The notes under the pieces are model-generated. The model did not search any database. It saw only the letters and a program-made list of their open reading frames with translations, and was not told where the DNA came from. A DNA stretch of 64,000 nt from Luteolibacter sp043566505 (GTDB taxonomy: Bacteria > Verrucomicrobiota > Verrucomicrobiia > Verrucomicrobiales > Akkermansiaceae). Both the position numbers and the translations under genes were made by a program. The DNA lies in the NCBI GenBank assembly GCA_043566505.1, contig CP121322.1, forward strand, positions 310,001 to 374,000. Direction: 5' to 3'. This document shows positions 52,326-61,074 of this stretch, one piece after another. Each line of letters starts with the position of its first letter. Within the stretch, counting starts at the first letter, position 1.

Positions 52326-53015
52326 TTACTGCTTACCGTAAACTTCAACTTCGATGTAGTGGTTCATCTCGTTGGAAGTGTTACCGTTGCTGTAAAGACG
52401 AACGTATTGAGCGTTAGCGCCTTTACCAGCTACAGCGTATCCGAAGCGGGACTCAACATAAGGGCTGTCAGATCCTTTGCCCATATTGGCGGAGGCATCG
52501 TAATCGTTATTGAAGATGGTGGTTACGCCGTCTTTGAACTCAGGGTCGTTAGAAACCTGGATGATGACGTCGTTGTACGCACGCTTTTGGGAGTGGAAAT
52601 GCCAAATCCAGACGGCTGAGATATCCGATGGTGCACCGAGATCGATTTGCACCCACTGAAGACCGTCGAGCAATTCAACGAAGTAGCCTTCGCCAGCTTC
52701 TTTATCGCCATCCGTGATGAGAGTGAGATCACCAATGATGGGAGCATCGTCACTACTCGTCACAGGTTTGCCTGCGGAGAGCAGGTTGTTCATGCCTTCA
52801 GCAACATTGAACACGGGAGGCTGTGTCGGAGCTTGAACAAGATTTGGCACTTCAATCGGCTTGGGAGTTCCTTCGATGAGTTCTGGTGGGAACTCGATTT
52901 CGATAGCGACACCACTGGAGTCAGTATCACCAGTGGTGGCAGCTTTCTTCAAGCAACTTGTCAGAGCAAAAGCTGAGACGAGGCAGATGGCAGGTATTAG
53001 TAGTTTCTGTTTCAT
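52326..53015 (-). CDS. Lipoprotein with F5/8 type C (discoidin)-like domain
   Basis: The 229-residue protein has a lipobox leader (LVSAFALTSC), a Pro-rich linker and a C-terminal domain with GLQWVQIDLGAPSDISAVWI, YNDVIIQVSNDPEF and AQYVRLYSNG, the pattern of carbohydrate-binding discoidin domains. It is probably on the periplasmic or outer surface. It is third in an operon after DoxX and an oxidoreductase, whose stop overlaps its ATG (ATGA). Confidence 0.82.
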   Translation of the reverse strand: MKQKLLIPAICLVSAFALTSCLKKAATTGDTDSSGVAIEIEFPPELIEGTPKPIEVPNLVQAPTQPPVFNVAEGMNNLLSAGKPVTSSDDAPIIGDLTLITDGDKEAGEGYFVELLDGLQWVQIDLGAPSDISAVWIWHFHSQKRAYNDVIIQVSNDPEFKDGVTTIFNNDYDASANMGKGSDSPYVESRFGYAVAGKGANAQYVRLYSNGNTSNEMNHYIEVEVYGKQ

Positions 53016-54358
53016 ACGGAGAGGTGTTCAGATGTGAGATCGATAGGTTCGCCGCTAAGCGCCGATGGATTCACCCAGAAAATCGGGGCTTCACTTTCGA
53101 ACGCATGGCGAGCGTCGCAATTGAGAGTGGCTTTGCCACGGAGAGAGTCAAAGAAGTTTTCCAAATGCGGTTGGTGAGCTGGCTTATTGAAGCCACCTGG
53201 GAGGTCATACTCTTCAGGGGCAGCAGACTCGTAAGAGGCCACAGCATCCGCTGATGGAGCCGGCTTCGGCGGTGCAGGTTTCTTCTTAAGATAACCCTCT
53301 TTGACCAAGCTATCCCAAATAGGAGCACCGTCTTCACGGTAGATCGCAGAGTTCGAGGCAATCTCAGCGGTTTTGATCGATGCTTCAGTTCCCATGAAGT
53401 TTTCCCAGAATCCACCGCCAGAGCTTGTGGTGGTCAAAACTTGGTAGAAGGCACGAACTTCACCTTGAGGCGTGTCGTAGTCAAAAATGCACATGACGTT
53501 GTCGAAGTGCTCGCGCTCTTTGAAATAAGCTTTGCCACCTGATGCGTAAACACGCTTCGGTTGAGTTCCAATGAACCAATTGAAGATGTCAATTTGGTGA
53601 GCACCGAGGTCGGAAATCGGACCGCCAGAAAGGTCGCGATACAAACGCCAATCTTTGTATTGGTCTTTGTCTTTGAAGCCGTAGCGATTGAGAACATCAA
53701 CCGGTGGAATCAAACTGTCTTTGATGCTGATCGGTTTCGATGAGTTCAACGAACGGTTCCACTGAGCTTGGGCGTTGGTGATTTGTCCGCAGATCTTCTT
53801 GCCGTTGATCAACATGTCGTGGGTGTAACGATAGCGTGGATTACTACGACGTTGGTGACCAATTTGACATAGCTTGCCGCTCTTCTCAGCAGCAACCACC
53901 ATGGCGCGCGCGCCTTCGATGGTGTTGGACATCATTTTCTCACAGTAAACATGCAGACCTGCTTCCAAGCATTGCACGGTGTGGGGTGAGTGCCAAAAGT
54001 CAGGAGTCGCGACGATCGCAGCATCGAGACCCTTTTCCTTCTCGAGCAACTCATCGATGTCGGTGTAAATATTCGCATTTTCAGCATGCGGAATGCCACG
54101 ACTTGCAGATTTGTAGGAACGCTGACGACTCTCAGCTATATCACAAACGGCCTGGATATAGAGACCTTTGATGTTTTTGAGACTGTCGAACAAAACCGAC
54201 GCCTGCTTACCAAAGCCAATGATCGCAATATGGATCTTATCCGTTCCATCTGCGTTCGCCGCCTTGAGAATATTGGGTGCCGCGAGCACCAAGCCAGCAC
54301 CAGCGGACTTGGCTAGAAAGCTGCGACGATTGAATGTATTTGAGGTATCTTCGTTCAT
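53012..54358 (-). CDS. Gfo/Idh/MocA family oxidoreductase, Tat-exported
   Basis: About 448 residues from the ATG at 54358, with a Tat leader (FNRRSFLAKSAGAGLVLAA). A Rossmann start (IHIAIIGFGKQA), VATPDFWHSPHTVQCLEAG, YCEKMMSNTIEGA and a C-terminal domain with GGPISDLGAHQIDIFNWFIG are family marks. These NAD(P)-dependent enzymes act on sugars or inositols; in this phylum many are exported. The frame continues upstream to 54487, but that would overlap the DoxX gene and displace the Tat leader, so it is rejected. Confidence 0.88.
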   Translation of the reverse strand: MNEDTSNTFNRRSFLAKSAGAGLVLAAPNILKAANADGTDKIHIAIIGFGKQASVLFDSLKNIKGLYIQAVCDIAESRQRSYKSASRGIPHAENANIYTDIDELLEKEKGLDAAIVATPDFWHSPHTVQCLEAGLHVYCEKMMSNTIEGARAMVVAAEKSGKLCQIGHQRRSNPRYRYTHDMLINGKKICGQITNAQAQWNRSLNSSKPISIKDSLIPPVDVLNRYGFKDKDQYKDWRLYRDLSGGPISDLGAHQIDIFNWFIGTQPKRVYASGGKAYFKEREHFDNVMCIFDYDTPQGEVRAFYQVLTTTSSGGGFWENFMGTEASIKTAEIASNSAIYREDGAPIWDSLVKEGYLKKKPAPPKPAPSADAVASYESAAPEEYDLPGGFNKPAHQPHLENFFDSLRGKATLNCDARHAFESEAPIFWVNPSALSGEPIDLTSEHLSV

Positions 54359-54363
54359 CGGTT

Positions 54364-54933
54364 TTACCATTTCTTTAAGATAGCAAAACGATTGTATTTC
54401 GCAAGTGCCAGCGCCATGACAATCAGGACCATGTGAGTTGCAAGCCATGCAACACCGTCGTTTTGGCCGATCAAAATCAATCCCCATGTGAGGCTGATGT
54501 AGAGTAATCCAAGAGCGAACAGAGAGGTGCGGCTAGCGATGCCGAGTAGAATCGTGAGACCAAGAATGATCAACGCAGGGCCAATGATCATGTCGTAAAT
54601 CGGCAAAGCAAATGCGGGAAGGAGTGGCTCTTTCTCAAATTTGCCCATCAATGCCTCAGGCACACCATGGTAGAAGTCTGGGGCATATAGCTTGATCGTC
54701 TCATCAGCCGTGAGGCCATAGGCGTTTGGATCACCACCAATTTTGACCAGTTCCTCAGAACTGATGTTTCCTGAGAATTTCTCGAAGCCAGTCTGAAGCG
54801 CACGAACAGCGAGCCAGAGGCGCAGAAGCCAGGCCCCGTAGGTCATGGCCATCTTGTTGCAGCAACTCTCTTCACTGGTAGAACAGGTGCTTTCTTCGGT
54901 AGTTTTTGTTTCAGCGGTTTCTTCTTTTGACAT
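54364..54933 (-). CDS. DoxX family membrane protein
   Basis: The 189-residue protein has a cysteine-bearing polar N terminus (STCSTSEESCCNK), a first TM near residues 33-48, and three further TM segments in the C-terminal half (LPIYDMIIGPALIILGLTIL, TSLFALGLLYISLTWGLIL, THMVLIVMALALAKY). The layout fits DoxX/TQO small-subunit-like proteins. GFEKFSGN follows the first TM. It is first in the operon with the Tat oxidoreductase (5 bases apart). The function is not known. Confidence 0.78.
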   Translation of the reverse strand: MSKEETAETKTTEESTCSTSEESCCNKMAMTYGAWLLRLWLAVRALQTGFEKFSGNISSEELVKIGGDPNAYGLTADETIKLYAPDFYHGVPEALMGKFEKEPLLPAFALPIYDMIIGPALIILGLTILLGIASRTSLFALGLLYISLTWGLILIGQNDGVAWLATHMVLIVMALALAKYNRFAILKKW

Positions 54934-55066
54934 GGTCGTTGAGTTAAAATGTTGGAGGGATCATCTGCGGGATGGCCGCTAGGTCAAGTGAATCATCGTG
55001 CTCCTGCAGGCGCTAAATGATACAGGTAATTCCGTGGGGTTTCTTTCAATCGATGGGGTCGCACGA

Positions 55067-56422
55067 TCAACTAATTTTTGGCTCCCAACCCTCGCGATAT
55101 TGGCGTTTGAGCATGGATTTGACCTCTGGAAGCCCTCTAGCCTCCATATTCTCCATATCCCAGTCGATTTTCTTGCCCAATCGGACTGAAAAATTGCCCG
55201 CCAAAACCATCTCGGTGAGCGGCCCTGCGTGGTCGACAAAGTTCGAGACGGGTTTTGGCCCTTGGCCTCTGACAGCACGACAAAGTTCCTGAGTCGGACC
55301 ACCCTTGACCCGATCATACTTCATCTCAACACGCTCAGGCTTCACTCGCTTTTTCTTGCGATATAGCACCGGGGCGCTCCCGCCGTAGCAGTCGTTGATG
55401 AACAAAACCCCTTCAGTGCCGACAAACACCTGCCCAAACCCTGGATTGAGCTCAAGGTCATCCGGCAGCCCAGGAGGACGCATGAACTCCTTATCCGCAT
55501 TCACATTCTTAATTCCATCCTGCCAATAGACCTTTACGGCCTTCCGCTCTTCCTTTGCAGGGAAATGATACACCAGCGATGATCGCTTGGGCGCCGTGAC
55601 ATCGTCAAATGGTGCAACCTTGCTGGATTCCACAATGAAATCCCCCTTCAAACCCAAAGCCCAAAAAGCGGAATTCATGCTGTGACAACCAATATCGCCC
55701 AGGGCTCCACAGCCGTAATCCCAGAAGCCTCTCCACGCAAATGGATGAATTTTAGGGCTGTATGGCCTCTCGGTTGCCACGGTTCCCTGCCAAACATCCC
55801 AATTCAAATGGTCAGGCACATCAGCCTCAGGAAACTGTAGACCTTTTCCTTGAGGCCAAATCGGACGATTCGTCCAGTAATGGACTTCCGTAACATCACC
55901 AATCATTCCAGCTTCGATGTATTCGCGCAAAACTCGCATCCCCTGCATGGTCGCGCCTTGATTGCCCATAACGCTGAGAACACCCTTCTCCTCGGCGAGT
56001 TTGGCCAATGCGCGGGTTTCCCATAGATTGTTGCTCAGTGGTTTTTGAACCATCAAGGGTTTACCGTGACGAATCGCCTCGACCGCAATCGGGAAATGCA
56101 TGTGGTCGGGCGTGGATACGGTGACGACATCAATCTGATCGGCCACTTCCGCAAACATCTCACGATAATCCGAATAAATCTTGGCATCAGGAAAACGATC
56201 CACACTGCGCTGCATTCGTTTGCGATCAACGTCGCACAAGAAGGCAATGCGGTTACCCTTCGCAATCTCTGTGATGTCACTCTCCCCCTTGCCTCCACAG
56301 CCAATGGCCGCGACGTTCAATTTCTGCAGAGCATCCTTTTCACCCAGCAGAAGATTCGGAGCAAGCGCAGCACCCGTGACAGTGGTGGCAGTTTTCAGGA
56401 AATGGCGGCGTGATAAATTCAT
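55067..56422 (-). CDS. Gfo/Idh/MocA family oxidoreductase, Tat-exported
   Basis: The 451-residue protein has a Tat leader (LSRRHFLKTATTVTGAALAP) and a Rossmann domain (LNVAAIGCGGKGESD), then VSTPDHMHFPIAVEAIRHGK and VQKPLSNNLWETRALAKLAE, with the EKP-type lysine present as QKP. The C-terminal domain has GDIGCHSMNSAFWALGLKG. It is related to, but clearly different from, the copy at 53012. The substrate is unknown; sugar or polyol metabolism is likely. It is probably transcribed alone, 44 bases upstream of the end of the Fur gene. Confidence 0.88.
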   Translation of the reverse strand: MNLSRRHFLKTATTVTGAALAPNLLLGEKDALQKLNVAAIGCGGKGESDITEIAKGNRIAFLCDVDRKRMQRSVDRFPDAKIYSDYREMFAEVADQIDVVTVSTPDHMHFPIAVEAIRHGKPLMVQKPLSNNLWETRALAKLAEEKGVLSVMGNQGATMQGMRVLREYIEAGMIGDVTEVHYWTNRPIWPQGKGLQFPEADVPDHLNWDVWQGTVATERPYSPKIHPFAWRGFWDYGCGALGDIGCHSMNSAFWALGLKGDFIVESSKVAPFDDVTAPKRSSLVYHFPAKEERKAVKVYWQDGIKNVNADKEFMRPPGLPDDLELNPGFGQVFVGTEGVLFINDCYGGSAPVLYRKKKRVKPERVEMKYDRVKGGPTQELCRAVRGQGPKPVSNFVDHAGPLTEMVLAGNFSVRLGKKIDWDMENMEARGLPEVKSMLKRQYREGWEPKIS

Positions 56423-56466
56423 AAAATCTCAAATGATTCTATGAATACTGCCGCCTCAGACCTGGT

Positions 56467-56964
56467 TTATCGCCTTTTTCTCAATCGCTTGCCGCTCAAG
56501 CGCGAGGTGATCAGGTTCTGACAAATTCCTTTGAGTCGAAGCTGCTCGCATGAGGCTTCAATTTTCAGCGACTGCAACACAGGCCGAAATCCCAGGCGGC
56601 GCGTGACGCAATCATTCAAGGTCTCAATGTGATCGTCTTCAAACTCGACGACTTTACCGCAATCGATGCAGACGAGGTGATTGTGAGTCGGCTTATCGAG
56701 GAAGTTGGGATCATAGGTGGTCTGGTTCTCACCAAGGTCGATCTCCCGCAACAAGTTGGCCTCTACCAACAATGACAAAGTTCGATAAACGGTCGCCCGT
56801 GAAATGTCAGAACTCGATTTGCGCACGCGCTCGAAAAGCTCGTCAGCGGTGAAATGCTCATCGCGGGAGAAAACTTCACTGATGATGTAATCCCGCTGCC
56901 CCGTCCTGCGCAGTCCCTTGCGGCGGATAAACTCATCTAATCGCTGTTTGACCCCTTCGTCCAT
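56467..56964 (-). CDS. Fur family transcriptional regulator
   Basis: The 165-residue repressor has the winged-helix domain (LRRTGQRDYIISEVFSRDEH, SRATVYRTLSLLVEANLL) and the metal-binding half with THNHLVCIDCGKVVEFEDD. The first CxxC is intact. The second, usually near the C terminus, is reduced to a single GIC followed by Gln-Asn, so the structural zinc site may be altered. A basic tail (RLSGKRLRKRR) ends it. Whether it senses iron, zinc or peroxide cannot be told. It starts 65 bases after the aldehyde dehydrogenase stop, beyond a terminator. Confidence 0.9.
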   Translation of the reverse strand: MDEGVKQRLDEFIRRKGLRRTGQRDYIISEVFSRDEHFTADELFERVRKSSSDISRATVYRTLSLLVEANLLREIDLGENQTTYDPNFLDKPTHNHLVCIDCGKVVEFEDDHIETLNDCVTRRLGFRPVLQSLKIEASCEQLRLKGICQNLITSRLSGKRLRKRR

Positions 56965-56970
56965 TGAGCG

Positions 56971-57016
56971 AAAAATAGAAGGTCCGATGCTCCACGAAAA
57001 GCGGAAACATCGGACC
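56971..57016 (-). terminator. Intrinsic terminator of the hydroxyproline operon
   Basis: On the minus strand GGTCCGATG and CATCGGACC (57016-57008 and 56989-56981) form a 9-bp stem with an 18-base loop, followed by TTCTATTTTT. It closes the aldehyde dehydrogenase gene ahead of the Fur gene. Confidence 0.82.
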
Positions 57017-57029
57017 CAACAAAGATAGA

Positions 57030-58592
57030 TTACTTCTCGAGACGCTGGATCCCCAATGGATTCGCATCCTGAAGTTCAGCTGGAAGCGCAGAATCCGGGA
57101 AGCTTTGCCATGAAATCGGACGCGTGAAGCGGAAGATGGCCATGGTGCCAACCGATGTGCTGCGACCATCCGAGGTGGCTGGGAATGGACCGCCATGAAC
57201 CATGCTGCTGCAAACTTCAACGCCTGTCGGGAAACCATTGAAGATCACACGACCTGCGCACCCTTGAAGCGCCGTCACGAGCCCCGTGTTGGCTGCCAAC
57301 TCTTCCTCAGTTGCATGCAAAGTAGCAGTCAACTGACCTTCCAATGAGCCCATCGCCGATTGAATATCTTTGAGAGAACCACGAACAATCAAGGTCGCAG
57401 GACCAAACATCTCGCCTTGAAGCGCTTCGTTTTTGACGAAGTCTTCAACGGAAACTGAGAACAAGGCAGGCGCCGCTTGGTCTTGACCCGCTTCGGCAGA
57501 TGCCTTGGCCAAGGTCTCAACACCACTGATGCTAGCAATACCAGAAGTTGCAGCACCGTAGGATTTGCAAATGCCTGCATTCAACATGGTCGCGGGAGAA
57601 CCATCGGCGACTAGCGACTTGAGTTTCTCGACAAATGCATCACCAGCGCCATCAGCGATGAAGACAAGACCTGGGTTGGTGCAGAATTGACCCACTCCCA
57701 TTGTCAGCGATCCATAAAAGGCCTCGGCGAGTGCTTCCTCACCTTTGGCCATCGCTCCTGGCAGGAAGACCATCGGGTTAATCGAACTCATCTCAGCATA
57801 AACTGGAATCGGTTGCGGACGCTCCGAGGCGGCCTTCATCAACGCCGTGCCACCACCGCGAGAACCAGTAAAGCCAACAGCTTGGATGGTCGGATGCTTG
57901 ACCACGGATTGACCCACTGTGCGGCCACCGCCATACAGCACCGAAAACACACCCTCGGGCATGCCCGTCGATTGAGCCGCGCGAATCACCGCACCAGCAA
58001 CGATTTCCGCCACGCCAGGGTGGGACGAATGAGCAATGACAACGACAGGACAACCCGCCGCGAGAGCAGATGCGGTGTCACCACCAGCAACAGAGAAAGC
58101 CAATGGGAAGTTGCTGGCGCAGAAAACTGCCGTCGGCCCCACGGGACGAAGCATCGAGCGAATATCGGCTTTGGGAAGCGGCGCGCGGTCAGGTTGCGCG
58201 CGCTCAACTCGGGCATCAACCCAAGATCCTTCTTCGATCAAATCTGCGAACATGCGCAACTGGCCGGTGGTTCGTCCTGTCTCACCACGCAATCGAGGTT
58301 CAGGCAGCGCCGTTTCAACTTGACCCCGCTCAACGATGTCTTCCACCACTCCTTCAATTTCGGTCGCAATTGCACGCAAGAATCCTGCACGCTCTTTGCC
58401 CGAAAGGCTGGAGTAGGCTGGAAATGCGTCAGCCGCCAATGATAATGCCTTGTCCACTTCTTCCGAAGTCGCAGCCTTGTATGCTGGCTCGAGCACCTCT
58501 CCAGTGCCGGGCTGAATGCCGTTGCCTGTGATTTCTGTTCCCGCAGAGCGAGACCAGCCAATGAATGAAGTTCCTGTCAGTTGTGTCGTCAT
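57030..58592 (-). CDS. Alpha-ketoglutaric semialdehyde dehydrogenase-like
   Basis: About 520 residues from the ATG at 58592. The NADP-type aldehyde dehydrogenase has PVGPTAVFCASNFPLAFSVA, FTGSRGGGTALM, the catalytic Cys304 in GQFCTNPGLV, and AEMSSINPMVFLPG in place of the usual ELGGK. These mark the KGSADH (2,5-dioxovalerate dehydrogenase) group, which oxidises the last intermediate of hydroxyproline or sugar-acid breakdown to 2-oxoglutarate. It lies downstream of a hydroxyproline epimerase gene. A frame from 58649 adds 19 residues without homology. Confidence 0.87.
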   Translation of the reverse strand: MTTQLTGTSFIGWSRSAGTEITGNGIQPGTGEVLEPAYKAATSEEVDKALSLAADAFPAYSSLSGKERAGFLRAIATEIEGVVEDIVERGQVETALPEPRLRGETGRTTGQLRMFADLIEEGSWVDARVERAQPDRAPLPKADIRSMLRPVGPTAVFCASNFPLAFSVAGGDTASALAAGCPVVVIAHSSHPGVAEIVAGAVIRAAQSTGMPEGVFSVLYGGGRTVGQSVVKHPTIQAVGFTGSRGGGTALMKAASERPQPIPVYAEMSSINPMVFLPGAMAKGEEALAEAFYGSLTMGVGQFCTNPGLVFIADGAGDAFVEKLKSLVADGSPATMLNAGICKSYGAATSGIASISGVETLAKASAEAGQDQAAPALFSVSVEDFVKNEALQGEMFGPATLIVRGSLKDIQSAMGSLEGQLTATLHATEEELAANTGLVTALQGCAGRVIFNGFPTGVEVCSSMVHGGPFPATSDGRSTSVGTMAIFRFTRPISWQSFPDSALPAELQDANPLGIQRLEK

Positions 58593-58670
58593 GAATGTTG
58601 TTTTATTTGAAGTCCTTGAAGCCCTCACGAGCTTTTCTCGATGAGCCATTTGCCGTGCCCCTTCACCAAC

Positions 58671-58696
58671 TCGATACTTGTTGATTCGTGTATCGA
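58671..58696. promoter_or_regulatory. Candidate operator: TCGATAC-N12-GTATCGA
   Basis: A perfect 7-bp inverted repeat with 12 bases between half-sites lies 5 bases after the epimerase stop and about 79 bases before the dehydrogenase start. No T-run follows on either strand, so it is not a clear terminator. The spacing could suit a dimeric regulator such as a GntR protein. The only regulator nearby is the Fur homologue. Confidence 0.35.
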
Positions 58697-58700
58697 ATGA

Positions 58701-59648
58701 TTAGGAGATTCCGTGACGGAATGGATCGTTTGCTTGGAAATAGTAGATGGCTTCGCCATTTACCCAAGCACGACCCGTGATGCGAGGAAGAATCTTCCCG
58801 TCGGGCTGTGCTTGAGCACTACCATGGAACACAGAGCCCAAAATGCCAGCCTGTCTCCATATTTTTTTGTCAGCCAACTTCCCGTCGGCAACTAGACAGG
58901 CCAACTTGGCGCTCGTCCCAGTGCCACACGGCGATCGGTCATGAGCAGAACCGGAGCACAGAACGAAATTTTGGCTATCTGCCACCGCTGGATCGATTGG
59001 CGGACCAAATACCTCAATGTGATCGACCGCCTCGCCCACGTCACCCCGAATCCCTCGCTCGGCTAAAGCATCGCGAACCAGGTTGGAAAACAACAATAGC
59101 TCCGCCAAGTTCTCCAATTTCACTTCAGGCCCTTGGCGATTGATCAAATAAAACCAATTCCCCCCCCAAGCGATATCCCCGCGAATCAGCCCCCACTCTG
59201 GAATCTCTACCTCAACATCTTTTTGGGTTCGATAACTCGGCACGTTGGCGACCTCAACCGAACCATCTTCATTCAACACAACCGACACCACACCAACAGG
59301 TGTCTCCACTTTGTGTTCACCAATCTGAATCCGACCCATATGCGCCAGCGTGACTGCCAACCCAATCATACCATGCACGCACATGCCCAAAGTTTTGAGA
59401 TCGTTGAAAAAGATCACACCCGCAACGCAACCCTCAACGCTGGACTCACACAGCAATCCACCAACCATCCCGTCATGCCCACGCGGCTCATTGCACAAAG
59501 ACCTACGCAACCATCCATGCTCCGCCGTGAGTCGCTTGGCCTTGTCCGCCACACTGCCACCACCCAAATCGGGACCACCCTCGATCACAATGCGTGTCGT
59601 TTCCCCACCGGTGTGAGAATCGATCACTTTCAAGGACTCGTGTTTCAT
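58701..59648 (-). CDS. 4-hydroxyproline epimerase (proline racemase family)
   Basis: The 315-residue enzyme has DSHTGGETTRIVIEGGP at the N terminus, a first active-site Cys90 in MCVHGMIG (the more usual form is MCGHG) and a second Cys241 in CGTGTSAKLA, with HDRSPCGTG conserved. A Cys/Cys pair points to racemase or epimerase rather than the dehydratase with Thr. It interconverts trans-4-hydroxy-L-proline and cis-4-hydroxy-D-proline. The neighbouring D-amino-acid dehydrogenase and KGSADH support hydroxyproline over proline as substrate. Confidence 0.88.
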   Translation of the reverse strand: MKHESLKVIDSHTGGETTRIVIEGGPDLGGGSVADKAKRLTAEHGWLRRSLCNEPRGHDGMVGGLLCESSVEGCVAGVIFFNDLKTLGMCVHGMIGLAVTLAHMGRIQIGEHKVETPVGVVSVVLNEDGSVEVANVPSYRTQKDVEVEIPEWGLIRGDIAWGGNWFYLINRQGPEVKLENLAELLLFSNLVRDALAERGIRGDVGEAVDHIEVFGPPIDPAVADSQNFVLCSGSAHDRSPCGTGTSAKLACLVADGKLADKKIWRQAGILGSVFHGSAQAQPDGKILPRITGRAWVNGEAIYYFQANDPFRHGIS

Positions 59649-59774
59649 GACCTAGCAGGATGTGCCCGATAAAATCCGAAGCGTCAAGAACCTCAATGCA
59701 CGGATCAGACCAATTCGGACCGTTACCAAAAGCCGATTCATCAATCGAGCGACTGAGGTTTTTCCAGAGCACGG

Positions 59775-61022
59775 CTAAAACCGATCTGGCGACATCGGGT
59801 CGATCAAACGAAACGGCTCGTCTCCCACGAGCAAATCCGCAACCAATCGCCCGGTCACTGGCCCCGTGCTCAACCCCATCATCGCATGTCCCGTCGCCAC
59901 CACGATATTCTGATGAGAGTCCAGCCTCCCGAGGTATGGCACTCCATCGGGTGAGATTGGACGTAGTCCCGCCCATGGCTTCACACCATCGAAATCCTCC
60001 GCTTTGAAATTGGGGAAATACTTGGCGACCGCCTTTACGATCCCGCGCACACGACTTTTATTGATCGATAAGTCATTGTCACAAACTTCCATCGTGCCGC
60101 CAAAGCGAAGACGACTACCCATCGGCGTGATCGCCACCTTGGCTTCCGCAAAGATGGAACATAACTGTGGTAGCTCTGGTGGAGTCTCCATGGTCAGCGA
60201 ATACCCCTTCCCCGCTTGGAGCGGCAATTTTGCACCCACACTCTTCAACAATTCGTTACTCCACGACCCTCCGGCGATCACGAACTCGTCAGCTTCATAA
60301 GTCTGCCCCGCTCCCATCACGGCTGTTGCTCGACCACCCGCTGACTGAATCGTTTGAATCCGCACACCACTTTCGATCTTTCCTCCCATGTCGATCACCC
60401 GTTGGCGCATCGACTTCATGAAACGCGAAGGATCGAGATGACAATCATCGGCGTAATGAACCCCACCCTCAACATTCATGGTGATCGACGGGTCCATCTT
60501 TGCCACACCCTCACGGTCCAAAACCTCCACATTCAAGCCAATGCTGGATGCTGCGTGTGCGGCCTCCGCTTCTTCGTCCAAACCTTTTTGCGTGTTGCAC
60601 AGCATCAACAAGCCACGCTTCTCCAAGCCAAAGTCATCCGCCTCATTCAATTCTCCGAATAGCCGCCGACTCTCCATGTTGAGATCTCTCAATAATTCGC
60701 GCGTCTTCATTACGTGACGCTCCGTAGCATTTCTCCAAAACAGCCAACCCCAGTGCACTAAACCCGCACTCAATCGCGGACGGATGTAAAATGGACTCTC
60801 CGCATTCAGCATCCACCTCAAACCTTTGGAGATCATACCGGGCGCGGCAAGAGGAACGAAATGACTGGGCACGATCATGCCCGCATTTCCCATCGAACAA
60901 TTATCGGCGCCTGCAGGCTCACGCTCGATCAAGGTGACATCAAGTCCTCGCTTGAGCGCATAATAGGCACAACAAAAACCAACCACACCACCTCCCACAA
61001 CCACCACACGTGTGCTTTTCAT
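59775..61022 (-). CDS. FAD-dependent D-amino acid dehydrogenase (D-hydroxyproline type)
   Basis: The 415-residue flavoenzyme begins with RVVVVGGGVVGFCCAYYAL and contains CSMGNAGMIVPSHFVPLAAPG, a pattern of DadA-like enzymes. FVIAGGSWSNELLKSVGAKL, LRFGGTMEVCDND and the C-terminal ATGHAMMGLSTGPVTGRLVAD are also typical. In this cluster it should oxidise cis-4-hydroxy-D-proline to pyrroline-4-hydroxy-2-carboxylate. It lies 126 bases upstream of the epimerase gene. The gap 59649-59774 holds no gene. Confidence 0.86.
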   Translation of the reverse strand: MKSTRVVVVGGGVVGFCCAYYALKRGLDVTLIEREPAGADNCSMGNAGMIVPSHFVPLAAPGMISKGLRWMLNAESPFYIRPRLSAGLVHWGWLFWRNATERHVMKTRELLRDLNMESRRLFGELNEADDFGLEKRGLLMLCNTQKGLDEEAEAAHAASSIGLNVEVLDREGVAKMDPSITMNVEGGVHYADDCHLDPSRFMKSMRQRVIDMGGKIESGVRIQTIQSAGGRATAVMGAGQTYEADEFVIAGGSWSNELLKSVGAKLPLQAGKGYSLTMETPPELPQLCSIFAEAKVAITPMGSRLRFGGTMEVCDNDLSINKSRVRGIVKAVAKYFPNFKAEDFDGVKPWAGLRPISPDGVPYLGRLDSHQNIVVATGHAMMGLSTGPVTGRLVADLLVGDEPFRLIDPMSPDRF

Positions 61023-61074
61023 GGTGGTAAATTATCGGGAACGGGAAACCAATTGGTTAAGATCGATGACCCGC

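Noticed and set aside
54359..54487. N-terminal extension of the Tat oxidoreductase
   Set aside because: It would overlap the DoxX gene and place the twin-arginine leader more than 50 residues inside the protein.
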